Shown here: piece by piece, positions 42,137-50,719 of the stretch | How the letters are laid out: each line of letters begins with the position of its first letter | Numbering within the stretch: position 1 is the stretch's first letter | Assembly: GCF_014384905.1 (NCBI RefSeq) | Contig: NZ_JACRSV010000001.1 | Coordinates: 372,001 to 436,000 of the forward strand | Direction of reading: 5' to 3' | Length of the DNA stretch: 64,000 nucleotides | Source of the DNA: Fumia xinanensis | GTDB taxonomy: Bacteria; Bacillota; Clostridia; Oscillospirales; Ruminococcaceae | The notes under the pieces: model-generated | Seen by the model: only the letters and a program-made list of their open reading frames with translations | Databases searched by the model: none | What the model was told of the DNA's origin: nothing | Program-made: the position numbers and the translations under genes

Positions 42137-42914
42137 ACACGTCAACATCACTTTTAATAAAAATACTGTTAACGAAAGGCGGGCCCTTCAGGATGTGAGC
42201 CTGACTCTGGAATCCGGGGACTTTGTCACCGTTATTGGTTCCAACGGCGCAGGAAAATCTACCCTTTTGAACGTGATTTCCGGCACCTACGAAGCCGACA
42301 GCGGCAATGTGCTTTTAGACGGCAAGGACATTACCTATCTGAAAGAGCACAGGCGCGCCCGAAAAATTGGCCGACTTTTTCAGGATCCTCTGAAAGGCAC
42401 CGCCCCTCACATGACCATCGAAGAAAATTTGGGGCTGGCTTATAGCCGCGGAAAAAAACGGGGCTTTTCCATGGGGGTCAAAAAGTCTGATGAGGAGTTT
42501 TTCCGCGAAAAACTCCGTGAGCTGAACCTGGGGCTGGAAGATCGACTTAAGACCCCCATGGGGCTTCTGTCAGGTGGACAGCGGCAGGCGGTCACCCTTT
42601 TGATGGCAACTATCGTGACGCCGGCGCTCTTGCTCCTCGATGAGCACACGGCGGCCCTCGACCCCAAAACGGCAGAGCAGGTCATGCGTCTTACCGATGA
42701 AATCGTTAAAGAGCACAAAATCACGACCTTGATGATCACACACAACATCAAAAACGCCTTGGAGTATGGCAACAAAACGCTTGTTATGAGTCAGGGCAAG
42801 GCGCTCATGATGCTGGAGGGACAGGAACGGGCTAATATGACAGTGGAAAAGTTAATGGAGCTGTATTCCTCTACGGCGGAGGACAGTTTCACCGATAAAA
42901 TGATATTGGATTAA
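42123..42914 (+). CDS. trpZ: ABC transporter ATPase, TrpZ type
   Basis: 263 residues. Walker A GSNGAGKST, Q-loop FQDPLKG, signature LSGGQRQA, Walker B LLLLDEHTAALDP and H-loop MITHN. GTG start inside the permease gene, with AGGAG before it, so coupled translation. DEHTAALDP has His where most importers have Pro, a feature of this subfamily as far as I recall. It energises uptake by TrpXY. Confidence 0.88.
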   Translation: MLKIEHVNITFNKNTVNERRALQDVSLTLESGDFVTVIGSNGAGKSTLLNVISGTYEADSGNVLLDGKDITYLKEHRRARKIGRLFQDPLKGTAPHMTIEENLGLAYSRGKKRGFSMGVKKSDEEFFREKLRELNLGLEDRLKTPMGLLSGGQRQAVTLLMATIVTPALLLLDEHTAALDPKTAEQVMRLTDEIVKEHKITTLMITHNIKNALEYGNKTLVMSQGKALMMLEGQERANMTVEKLMELYSSTAEDSFTDKMILD

Positions 42915-42916
42915 TC

Positions 42917-42951
42917 AAAATCGGCATTCTGGAAACAGGATGCCGATTTTT
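42917..42951 (+). terminator. Terminator of the trpXYZ operon
   Basis: AAAATCGGCAT / ATGCCGATTTT stem and T-run, directly after the trpZ stop. Confidence 0.9.
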
Positions 42952-42974
42952 CAAAAAAAATTTTTCTTTTTCTT

Positions 42975-43029
42975 ATTGACAAATGTAGAGAATGGTGATA
43001 TATTGTAATAAATTGACAAATGTAGAGAA
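42975..43029 (+). promoter_or_regulatory. Promoter and tandem operators of blaI
   Basis: Two identical 18-bp direct repeats, ATTGACAAATGTAGAGAA, at 42975-42992 and 43012-43029. The first contains the -35 box TTGACA (42976-42981), with TATATT at 42999-43004 after 17 bp; the second sits downstream of the -10. Each holds ACA-AA-TGT, close to the BlaI/MecI half-site TACA/TGTA. A repressor on both would block the polymerase, so autoregulation by the downstream BlaI is likely. Confidence 0.8.
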
Positions 43030-43044
43030 ACGGAGGGCGCTACT

Positions 43045-43437
43045 ATGCCACGGGAAACAAAGCAAGAATTGTATGAGGAACATCTGCCCGATGCAGAATT
43101 GGATGTTATGGGAGTTCTTTGGCGTTCTGACGAGCCATTGAAAACGGCAGACATCCATAAGGCACTGGAAAAGGAAAAAAATTGGTCCATTTCGACGGTG
43201 CACGCATTGCTGGCCCGACTGACGGAGCGGGGCTTTGTCGAGCTTCAGAAGAAGGGCAGGCTCAAGTATTACTCTGCGCTGGTAAAAAAAGAAAACTATC
43301 AAAAAAAGGAAACTAAAAACTTTTTGCAGAAAATCTACGCCAATTCGGCTAAAAGCCTTGTTGCCACCTTGGTGGAGGAGCAGGCTATTACCTCAGAGGA
43401 ATGGCTGGAACTTTGTGCAATGTTTGAGGAGGAGTAA
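43045..43437 (+). CDS. blaI: BlaI/MecI-family repressor
   Basis: 130 residues, winged-helix: DAELDVMGVLWRSDEP, then DIHKALEKEKNWSISTVHALLARLTERGFV, the recognition helix region, and a C-terminal dimerisation helix pair with the NFLQKIYANSAKSLVATLV pattern. It binds its own promoter (tandem operators upstream). In beta-lactam systems the repressor is cleaved by a BlaR1 protease; the next gene, overlapping by 1 nt (TAATG), encodes a BlaR1-type protease without the penicillin sensor. Confidence 0.92.
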   Translation: MPRETKQELYEEHLPDAELDVMGVLWRSDEPLKTADIHKALEKEKNWSISTVHALLARLTERGFVELQKKGRLKYYSALVKKENYQKKETKNFLQKIYANSAKSLVATLVEEQAITSEEWLELCAMFEEE

Positions 43438-44888
43438 TGGAACGGATTTTTCTATCAATCATTTTACTTAGTGCTGCCGCAGGAATTTTAGCATTGCTGC
43501 TGAAAGGGTATTTCCGTTTTTCAAAAAAGCAATACCGTGCCCGAACTAAGTGCATAGTCTGGGTCTCGCTGCTTGTGTCGATGATGCTTCCATTTTCCAT
43601 AAATATCAAGAAGTCGTTTACAAGCGCTTTGCCATCGGGGGCAGTTTCCACACAAAATCAATTTACCTTGATTCCCGGTGTGATGACTGAGCCCGCTGGC
43701 TTCCAAATTCCGGAAAACAACTGGCTCACGGTTTTGACTTGGCTGTGGCTGGGCGGAACGGCGCTGATACTCCTTACAAAGCTGATTTGTTACACGATTT
43801 TTTCCATAAGGCTGAAACGTCAGGGAGAAATTGTCCAGGATGCTCCAAACAAAGAAGACATGCAGAAAATTTGCAGTAGGTTGGGCATCTCAAAAAACAT
43901 AAAATTGTATCGGACCAAAGAAACCGATACACCTCTGCTGATAGGGATCTTTCGACCGGCTGTTTATCTGCCGGAAAATTCTATGCTGCCCGAGCAGGAG
44001 CGGTTGATTTTGTTTCATGAACTTTCTCATTACAAAAGCCACGACCTTTTCATCCGCTTCCTGTTGATGGTAGTCACAGCAGTTCACTGGTTTAATCCTG
44101 TAACCTATCTTATCAGCTCTGAATTAAAAGTTTCTATGGAAGAAGCCTGTGACGCCGAGGTGCTTCGGCAATGTGGCTTCGAAGCCCGCAAACTTTACGG
44201 GAAAACGGTTTTAGAAACCGCCTGCCGTCAAAAGGGGGGACTCCCACTGGTGTCGGCACCATTTGCAGCAGATCACAGCAGGCTAAAAGTCCGCTGCCAA
44301 AGAATTCTCAGCGATGATGATACTGCCTGCCGGGGAAAGGGGTTCATGGTGGGAGCCTGCTCATTAGTCGCGGTACTGGTGGTTGCCTGTGCGCTGATTC
44401 CCAAGCCTCAGGTTACCGCCGACGACCAAAATGTGCCTTCGACTTCCACCCAGCTGAGAACAGAACCTGCTGTGACACCGGATCAACTTGAAAACTGGCT
44501 ATTCCCGGTAGCAGGGGATCTGAGTATAACAGCTCCTTACGGAAAAAACACCTTTGCCTTTCACAAAGGGCTGGACGTGACCCGGAACGGAATCTCCGGC
44601 GAGGAAATCCACGCGGCAAAATCTGGCGTGGTTGTGACCGCTAATACTGCCGCACATGCTTACGGCAACTATGTAGTCATTGACCATGGGGATGGGTATA
44701 AGACCCTCTACGCCCACTGCCAGTCGCTAACAGTGACAGAAGGGCAGCAGGTAGCTCAGGGAGAAACTATCGCTTTTGTAGGTTCTACCGGTAACTCAAC
44801 CGGTCCTCATCTTCACTTTGAAGTGCAGAAGAACGGGAAGATATTGGATCCCACTCAGATTTTTCCTGATTTAAAAGAGCTAAGATAG
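43437..44888 (+). CDS. BlaR1-type M56 metalloprotease fused to an M23 endopeptidase domain
   Basis: 483 residues. The first ~340 form the BlaR1/MecR1 membrane protease: several transmembrane helices, LFHELSHYKSHD (HELSH ~194-198) as zinc site and EEACDAEV as the distal ligand. After a last membrane helix (GACSLVAVLVVACALIP) and a linker, the extracellular C-terminus is an M23/LytM domain: FHKGLDV (His ~376, Asp ~380), YAHCQSL and HLHFEV (~458-462). Classical BlaR1 has a penicillin-binding sensor there. All M23 zinc residues are present, so it may cut or bind peptidoglycan. Cotranscribed with blaI. Confidence 0.88.
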   Translation: MERIFLSIILLSAAAGILALLLKGYFRFSKKQYRARTKCIVWVSLLVSMMLPFSINIKKSFTSALPSGAVSTQNQFTLIPGVMTEPAGFQIPENNWLTVLTWLWLGGTALILLTKLICYTIFSIRLKRQGEIVQDAPNKEDMQKICSRLGISKNIKLYRTKETDTPLLIGIFRPAVYLPENSMLPEQERLILFHELSHYKSHDLFIRFLLMVVTAVHWFNPVTYLISSELKVSMEEACDAEVLRQCGFEARKLYGKTVLETACRQKGGLPLVSAPFAADHSRLKVRCQRILSDDDTACRGKGFMVGACSLVAVLVVACALIPKPQVTADDQNVPSTSTQLRTEPAVTPDQLENWLFPVAGDLSITAPYGKNTFAFHKGLDVTRNGISGEEIHAAKSGVVVTANTAAHAYGNYVVIDHGDGYKTLYAHCQSLTVTEGQQVAQGETIAFVGSTGNSTGPHLHFEVQKNGKILDPTQIFPDLKELR

Positions 44889-45062
44889 TCTGCTGGTTTG
44901 ATGAAATACCCCTCCTAAATTTACCAAATAAAAATTCAGCGTTTCGTAACAAATTTTTGGATGAATTATGGTACGATTTGAGTGATAATTTGTAATCATT
45001 TTGTAACTATTTCGCCTTTTTTCGAAATTTCTACAAAAAATATGCCGGTTTTCCTTGCTTTT

Positions 45063-45090
45063 TTGCTAAAAAAGAGGTAACATATATAAT
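45063..45090 (+). promoter_or_regulatory. Promoter of the PucR/CdaR-type regulator gene
   Basis: TTGCTA (45063-45068), 16-bp spacer, TATAAT (45085-45090). The long leader (~95 nt) has GC-rich pairing GTGCCAGGATC.. but no known motif. Confidence 0.65.
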
Positions 45091-45189
45091 GTATACTTAG
45101 GGTAATAGTTTACCTGTGCCAGGATCGTTTTCTGCACGGGAGTTGTTGCTGCTTTGGAAACATTATATTGGAAAAAGGGGTAGTAAATT

Positions 45190-46275
45190 ATGTCAAATCG
45201 ACTTTTTCAGGGTGTAGTCCATCAGATGAGAGATGCCATTGACCGCGTGATCGGCGTAATTGACGAAACATCCGCTATCATTGCGTGCAGTGATCTGTCA
45301 AAGATCGGAAACAACAGCGATTATTATGCAGTTGATTTTGGTGACTCCCATGATGTATTCGTCCGGGACGGTTACACCTACAAGCCTTTTGGCCCCCATA
45401 TCAAAGCCGATTATGCGGTCTTTGTGGAAGGAACCGATGAGACTGCGGCTCGTTATGCCCAAATTTTGTCTATTTCTCTTTCCAGCATTAAGCAGTATTA
45501 TGACGAGAAATATGACCGCAACAATTTTATCAAAAACGTTGTTTTGGACAATATTCTCCCCGGCGACATCTACATCAAAGCACGTGAATTGCACTTTAAC
45601 ATCGATGTGAGCCGTGTGGCACTTCTTATCCGGGTTGTGACCACCAATGATGTTTCCGCTTACGAGGTTATCCAAAATCTGTTCCCTGATAAGCAAAAGG
45701 ATTTTGTTTTTAACATCAGCGAGACGGACATCGTTTTGATCAAGGAAACAAAAGCGGGTATTGAGTCTAAAGATTTGGAAAAACTGGCTCGTTCTATCGT
45801 GGATACCCTCAGCTCAGAATTCTACACTAAGGCAGTGGTCGGCATCGGTACCAGTGTTGTCGGTGTCAAGGATTTGGCCCGTTCCTTTAAGGAAGCCCAG
45901 ATCGCTTTGGAAGTTGGTAAGGTTTTCGATACCGAGGAATCCATCGTCAGCTATGACAACCTTGGTATTGCACGGCTGATTTACCAGCTGCCCACTACCT
46001 TGTGTGAAACCTTCCTGAAAGAAGTCTTTAAAACCGGTTCCATCGATTCGCTGGATCATGAGACTTTGTTTACCATTCACCGGTTCTTTGAAAACAACCT
46101 GAACGTTTCCGAAACATCCAGAAAACTGTTTGTTCACAGAAATACATTGGTTTACCGTCTTGAAAAAATTAAAAAACTCACCGGACTGGATTTGAGGGAA
46201 TTCGACCACGCCATCATCTTTAAGATTGCGTTGATGGTCAAGAAATACCTCACCTCCAATCCAATGAAATTCTGA
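45190..46275 (+). CDS. PucR/CdaR-type helix-turn-helix regulator
   Basis: 361 residues. The C-terminus NNLNVSETSRKLFVHRNTLVYRLEKIKKLTGLDLREFDHA is the HTH_30 domain of PucR/CdaR regulators. The N-terminal two thirds lack the canonical sugar-diacid domain and have a GGDEF-like or CdaR middle domain (LARSIVDTLSSEFYTKAVVGIGT). AAAGGGG precedes the ATG. Upstream of ftsEX; a hairpin (46311-46331) separates them, so it may be the first gene of a cell-division operon. Ligand unknown. Confidence 0.8.
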   Translation: MSNRLFQGVVHQMRDAIDRVIGVIDETSAIIACSDLSKIGNNSDYYAVDFGDSHDVFVRDGYTYKPFGPHIKADYAVFVEGTDETAARYAQILSISLSSIKQYYDEKYDRNNFIKNVVLDNILPGDIYIKARELHFNIDVSRVALLIRVVTTNDVSAYEVIQNLFPDKQKDFVFNISETDIVLIKETKAGIESKDLEKLARSIVDTLSSEFYTKAVVGIGTSVVGVKDLARSFKEAQIALEVGKVFDTEESIVSYDNLGIARLIYQLPTTLCETFLKEVFKTGSIDSLDHETLFTIHRFFENNLNVSETSRKLFVHRNTLVYRLEKIKKLTGLDLREFDHAIIFKIALMVKKYLTSNPMKF

Positions 46276-46310
46276 GTCCTCGCTTTCCGGGGCGTACAGA
46301 GAGAAAACAG

Positions 46311-46331
46311 GGGCAGGTAATATACCTGCCC
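46311..46331 (+). other. Intercistronic hairpin before ftsE
   Basis: GGGCAGGTA / TACCTGCCC, 9-bp stem with ATA loop, followed by TGGGG-CTT-CCCCA (46339-46351). No T-run, so more a processing or stability element than a terminator. Confidence 0.5.
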
Positions 46332-46428
46332 ATCGCTTTGGGGCTTCCCCAGTAACGGAGGAGGCTCTTTCCATTGGGAAAATCTCCACAGACAGAGAGA
46401 TAAAGGGCGTTTGAGAGAGGATGTTAGC

Positions 46429-47112
46429 ATGATCGATTTGATTGACGTCTCGTTTCAGTATCAAAACGGGACGGAGGCACTGAAAAATATCAATCTGCGG
46501 GTCAACAACGGGGAATTCGCCTTTGTTGTGGGTTCTTCTGGTGCAGGAAAAAGCTCAATACTAAAGCTTTTACTCCGGGAAGAAATCGCCACGTCGGGAC
46601 AGGTTATCGTCAACGGCTACAACCTAAACCGATTGAAAAACCGGCAGATTCCCAATTTTCGAAGAAGTATCGGTGTGGTATTTCAGGATTTTAGACTGAT
46701 TCCCAATATGACCATTTACGACAACGTGGCGTTTGCCCTCAGGGTGACCGACGCCTCGGTGAAAACCATTCGTCAGCAGGTGCCCTATGTGCTGGAACTG
46801 ATGAATTTAAAACACAAGGCCCGTATGTACCCCTATGAAATTTCGGGCGGTGAACAGCAGAGAGTGGCCCTGGCGCGGGCGTTGGTCAACGATCCGCCCC
46901 TTATCGTGGCGGACGAGCCCACCGGAAACATCGACCCGGAATTCTCCTATGAGATCGTAGAGATGCTCAAGGCCATCAATAAATGCGGAACTACCATTCT
47001 AATGGTCACTCACGAGCACGACATGGTAAAATATTTCGGCGGACGCACAATTAACATCGAGGAAGGCTCCGTGGTGTTTGACGATTACATAGGAGGTGCC
47101 TATGAGGGCTAG
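46429..47112 (+). CDS. ftsE: FtsE, cell-division ABC ATPase
   Basis: 227 residues: Walker A GSSGAGKSS, signature ISGGEQQR, Walker B LIVADEPTGNIDP and H-loop MVTHEHD. FQYQNGTEALKNINLRVNNGEFAFVVG is the FtsE start. It uses ATP to drive FtsX, which signals to a peptidoglycan hydrolase outside. Start at 46429 after AGAGAGGA. Overlaps ftsX by 11 nt. Confidence 0.95.
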   Translation: MIDLIDVSFQYQNGTEALKNINLRVNNGEFAFVVGSSGAGKSSILKLLLREEIATSGQVIVNGYNLNRLKNRQIPNFRRSIGVVFQDFRLIPNMTIYDNVAFALRVTDASVKTIRQQVPYVLELMNLKHKARMYPYEISGGEQQRVALARALVNDPPLIVADEPTGNIDPEFSYEIVEMLKAINKCGTTILMVTHEHDMVKYFGGRTINIEEGSVVFDDYIGGAYEG

Positions 47113-48007
47113 CAGTTTCAGGTACCTCGTTAAAAACGGTATCAAAAATTTATGGAACAACCGCATGATGACAATCGCCTCTATAGGAACGCTCATCGCC
47201 TGCCTTTTGATTGTCGGCTTCGCGGTACTCTTCAGCATCAACGTGGACAACATCGTAAAATTCGTCGGCGAACAAAATGAAATCGTCGTGTTCGTTGATT
47301 TGGAGGCGCCGGAAGGGTACAGCGATACCCTGCGGTCCCAGCTGGATCAAATGGAGGGCCTGGGGGATATTACCTTTGTTTCCAAAGATCAGGCCATGGA
47401 CGATGTCATTAACAAATATCTGGACGGCGACGTGGGACTGATGGATGGCGTGGAAAACGACTTTTTGCCGGAATCTTTCCGAGCCAAAATTCTGGATCCA
47501 GAGCATCTGGACTCCATTGTTGCTCAAATTAAGAGCATGGATTATATCCTTAAAGTGGACGCGCCTACCGATTTAAGCAACACCCTGATGCACATGCGGA
47601 AGATGGTCAACACCTTTGGAGGCGCGATCATCATCGCGCTGGTTATTGTTTCCCTTGTCATCATCACCAATACCATCCGGGCGTCGGTGTTCGCCCGGCG
47701 GAAAGAAATCAACATTATGAAATACGTAGGCGCCAACAACGCCTTTATCCGGGTTCCGTTCATCGTGGAGGGAATCACCCTGGGGCTCATCGCCGCGCTG
47801 GCGGCTTTCGGAATCATCTGGGGCGGCTACAATGTGTTCCTGAACGCGGTCACGTCGGAATCCAATACCTGGCTTGCCTCCATCTCCCAGAATCTGGTGC
47901 CATTTAAACACATCTCCTACCAGATTTTAGGGTACTTCCTCATCTCCGGCATCGTGGTCGGCGGCTTTGGAAGCGCCATGAGCATGAGAGGCCATTTGAA
48001 AGTTTAA
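47102..48007 (+). CDS. ftsX: FtsX, cell-division membrane protein
   Basis: 301 residues: N-terminal transmembrane helix (MMTIASIGTLIACLLIVGFAVLFSI), an extracellular loop (ECD, ~60-160) and three C-terminal membrane helices. AGGAGG lies 5 nt before ATG 47102; the GTG at 47096 overlaps it. Together with FtsE and the secreted M23 hydrolase that follows 40 bp later it forms the FtsEX-PcsB-like complex. Confidence 0.95.
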   Translation: MRASSFRYLVKNGIKNLWNNRMMTIASIGTLIACLLIVGFAVLFSINVDNIVKFVGEQNEIVVFVDLEAPEGYSDTLRSQLDQMEGLGDITFVSKDQAMDDVINKYLDGDVGLMDGVENDFLPESFRAKILDPEHLDSIVAQIKSMDYILKVDAPTDLSNTLMHMRKMVNTFGGAIIIALVIVSLVIITNTIRASVFARRKEINIMKYVGANNAFIRVPFIVEGITLGLIAALAAFGIIWGGYNVFLNAVTSESNTWLASISQNLVPFKHISYQILGYFLISGIVVGGFGSAMSMRGHLKV

Positions 48008-48047
48008 GAGGAATAGTCGTCGCACAGAATAGGAAAGGGGCGGTATT

Positions 48048-49256
48048 GTGAAAAAAAAGAGAATTTGGGCGTTGATTACCGCACTGTGTCTGACCTGCAC
48101 AGTTGGATTTGGAATGACGGGTGAACAGCCTATCAAGGTTTCGGCTGCCGACTCTCTCAGCGAGATTCAGCAAAAGCAAAAAGAAATTCAGAAGAAGCTA
48201 AACGAGGCAAAATCCAACCTGAACAGTGTCAATAAGCAGATTGGCGCGGAAAAACAAAAGCAAGAGGCATTGGACAATCAGATTTCTCTCAACCAGCAGA
48301 AAATCAACGTCCTCCAGCAAAGCATTTCAGCAATGAATGCCGACATCGCCGACAAAAACAACCAGATCGCGCAAAAAGAAGAGGATATTGCCAATAAGGA
48401 AATCGAGATCACCGATACATACGAAGCGTTCAAAAAGCGGATGCGCGCCATGTATATGGCGGGAGAGAACTCTTCTTTGGAGATGCTCCTTTCGGCGGAA
48501 AGTTTTTCCGACTTTTTGACAAACGCCGAGATGATGAAGGCTATTTCTGCTCACGATCAGCAGCTGGTGGAAGACCTGCGCGCCCAGAAAGCGGCTATCG
48601 AAGAGGAAAAGACCGGTATCGAACAGGACAAAGCGGCTATCGAGCAGCGCAAGCAGGAGATCATTATCCAGCGGGAGGACATTAAGGCGACCCAATCTGA
48701 GCTGGAGCAGGCCTATGCCCAGAGCAAAGATGCCATGCAGGATTATGGTGCCCTGAAAGACCAATACGAAAACAATCGGGATGCAGCCCTGGCGGAAGAA
48801 AAAGCCGTTGAGGCGGAGCTGCAAAACTGGTATAAGACTCATTCGTCCAACAGCTCTGACGGCTCCACCGCAAACAGCCAGTTTATCTGGCCATTGCCGG
48901 GGTACAGCAGGATTTCCTCTCCCTATGGGTCCCGTTGGGGTGGCTTTCACACCGGTATGGATATTACGGGCGGCGGCGTGTTCGGCGCAAATATTGTGGC
49001 GGCGGCTTCCGGAACAGTAATCCAGTCCACTAGCCACTACAGTTACGGAAACTATATCATCGTTGACCACGGCGGAGGATATTCTACCCTTTATGCGCAC
49101 GCCAGTCAGCTTTTGGTCAGCATTGGCCAGAAGGTGGAGCAGGGACAGACCATTGCCAAAGTCGGTTCTACTGGAAATTCTACCGGTCCGCACCTGCATT
49201 TTGAGGTTCGAGTCAACGGCAAACATCAGAATCCCGCTAATTATGTGCATGCTTAA
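48048..49256 (+). CDS. Coiled-coil M23 peptidoglycan hydrolase, FtsEX partner
   Basis: 402 residues: signal peptide (IWALITALCLTCTVGFGMTG ... VSAA), then a long coiled coil (~35-260, rich in Gln, Lys, Glu, with IAQKEEDIANKEIEIT), then an M23 domain (~285-400) with FHTGMDI and HLHFEV zinc residues. This is the EnvC/PcsB layout: FtsX binds the coiled coil and FtsE ATPase cycles switch the enzyme on at the septum. The M23 domain is intact, so it may cleave peptidoglycan itself. GTG start with AAAGGGG. Its M23 domain resembles the one fused to the M56 protease at 43.4 kb. Confidence 0.92.
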   Translation: MKKKRIWALITALCLTCTVGFGMTGEQPIKVSAADSLSEIQQKQKEIQKKLNEAKSNLNSVNKQIGAEKQKQEALDNQISLNQQKINVLQQSISAMNADIADKNNQIAQKEEDIANKEIEITDTYEAFKKRMRAMYMAGENSSLEMLLSAESFSDFLTNAEMMKAISAHDQQLVEDLRAQKAAIEEEKTGIEQDKAAIEQRKQEIIIQREDIKATQSELEQAYAQSKDAMQDYGALKDQYENNRDAALAEEKAVEAELQNWYKTHSSNSSDGSTANSQFIWPLPGYSRISSPYGSRWGGFHTGMDITGGGVFGANIVAAASGTVIQSTSHYSYGNYIIVDHGGGYSTLYAHASQLLVSIGQKVEQGQTIAKVGSTGNSTGPHLHFEVRVNGKHQNPANYVHA

Positions 49257-49401
49257 TTTCGTGAATGTTTTAAAATAATTTAGAAAACCGGGTTAAAATA
49301 TTTCTATTTTTTAAGTATAATGAGTATCAGGGCTGAATTTGTACGAAATAAGCGAAATATATTAATAACATCGTGTCAGGCGGCGGCGCGTGGAGCGCCG
49401 C

Positions 49402-49448
49402 TCCAAGTGTAAAGGCTCTATCGGGACGATAGAGCCTTTACACTTGGA
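49402..49448 (+). repeat. Perfect 22-bp inverted repeat upstream of the S41 protease gene
   Basis: Left arm 49402-49423, loop GGA, right arm 49427-49448, no mismatch. A second GC-rich inverted repeat (GCGGCGC / GCGCCGC, 49383-49401) lies directly before. There is no T-run after it, so it is not a classical terminator. It ends about 40 nt before the ATG and may control mRNA processing or translation. Confidence 0.8.
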
Positions 49449-49488
49449 ATGCCGACCAATTTCATTACTCGAAAGTGAGGCAAACTGC

Positions 49489-50679
49489 ATGAACAAAAAA
49501 ATCTCTTTAGGAGTGGCGATTTGTTTTATGGCAATCGCCGCGGCGATTACTTTTACCATTACCATGTTCTTCTCACTCAATGTTTTCAACACGAAAATTG
49601 CCAATGTTGATGAGCGGGAGCACCTTTACAAAAAGCTGTCTGAAATCGACACTTACGTCCGCAACCAGTATTTGGGCGACATTGACGAGGAAAATCTTTT
49701 AAACTATGTGGCCAGAGGCTATATGGTGGGGATCGACGACAAATACGCCGCCTATATGACCCAGGAAGAGTATAAGTACTACCAACAAGAAAACGAAGGT
49801 ACTTTAGTGGGTATTGGTACCACGGCCCGCAAGGACGACAGTGGCTATATTCTCATCGTAGACGTCAAGGAGGCCTCTCCTGCGGAAGCGGCGGGCATCC
49901 AGGCGGGGGATTTGATTGTCAAGGTCAACGAAGAGGACATTCTCACCATCGGATATACGCAAGCTATGTCCAATATCAAGGGCGAAGAAGGCACCAAAGT
50001 AAACCTTGCTCTTCGTCGGGAAGGCGAGGATTATTCGGTGGAGCTAACCCGGAAAAACATTCAGTCCTCTACCATCGAATACCGTCCTCTTGGCGAAAAT
50101 GGCTACATCAAGATAAGTAATTTTGATGACACTACGGTGGACGACTTCAAATATGCTGTTTCTGATTTGAAATCTCAGGGCGTTAAGGGCCTGATTTTCG
50201 ATGTACGGAATAATCCCGGCGGACTATTGGACAGTGTGGCGGATGTGCTGGATTACCTGCTCCCTGAGGGAGATCTCGTGTCTGAGACCAACAAAAAAGG
50301 TGAAACCAAGGTGCTCCGGACATCGGATTCCAGCTGTATTGAACTTCCGATGGTAGTTTTGGTGGACGGGGAGACTGCCAGTGCCGCCGAGTTGTTTGCC
50401 GCTGACCTCCGCGACTTCAAGGTCGCTGAACTCATCGGGCAGACCACCTACGGAAAAGGAATTATGCAGGGTGCATTTCCGCTGGAGGATGGCTCTGCTA
50501 TTAAGATGACTGTTGGTTATTTTAATCCTCACAGCGGCGTGAATTTTAATGGCGTCGGCCTCAAACCTGATTACGAAGTCGCATTGACTACCGAGCAGAA
50601 ACTGAATTTCGATACTCTGGATGAAACTTCTGATCCTCAGCTGATGAAGGCTATCGAAGTGCTGAATGCCAAAGAATAA
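49489..50679 (+). CDS. S41-family C-terminal processing peptidase with PDZ domain
   Basis: 396 residues: signal anchor (SLGVAICFMAIAAAITFTITMFFS), a PDZ domain (~105-190, GIGTTARKDDSGYILIVDV ... SPAEAAGIQAGDLIV) and the S41 protease domain with GETASAAELFAADL (catalytic Ser) and YGKGIMQG (catalytic Lys). It cleaves secreted or membrane proteins outside the cell, as CtpA/CtpB do. Start at 49489 after AAGTGAGG. It is probably in the ftsEX transcription unit, though the 230-bp gap with a hairpin could hold a separate promoter. Confidence 0.92.
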   Translation: MNKKISLGVAICFMAIAAAITFTITMFFSLNVFNTKIANVDEREHLYKKLSEIDTYVRNQYLGDIDEENLLNYVARGYMVGIDDKYAAYMTQEEYKYYQQENEGTLVGIGTTARKDDSGYILIVDVKEASPAEAAGIQAGDLIVKVNEEDILTIGYTQAMSNIKGEEGTKVNLALRREGEDYSVELTRKNIQSSTIEYRPLGENGYIKISNFDDTTVDDFKYAVSDLKSQGVKGLIFDVRNNPGGLLDSVADVLDYLLPEGDLVSETNKKGETKVLRTSDSSCIELPMVVLVDGETASAAELFAADLRDFKVAELIGQTTYGKGIMQGAFPLEDGSAIKMTVGYFNPHSGVNFNGVGLKPDYEVALTTEQKLNFDTLDETSDPQLMKAIEVLNAKE

Positions 50680-50686
50680 AGCAAAT

Positions 50687-50716
50687 AAAAACGCGCCGGA
50701 ATCCGGCGCGTTTTTT
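50687..50716. terminator. Bidirectional terminator
   Basis: CGCGCCGGA / TCCGGCGCG stem with A- and T-runs, between the convergent S41 protease gene and bioY. Confidence 0.92.
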
Positions 50717-50719
50717 GAT

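Noticed and set aside
49390..49488. N-terminal extension of the S41 protease
   Set aside because: These codons come from the 22-bp inverted repeat; the signal anchor begins at 49489 with its own ribosome site.
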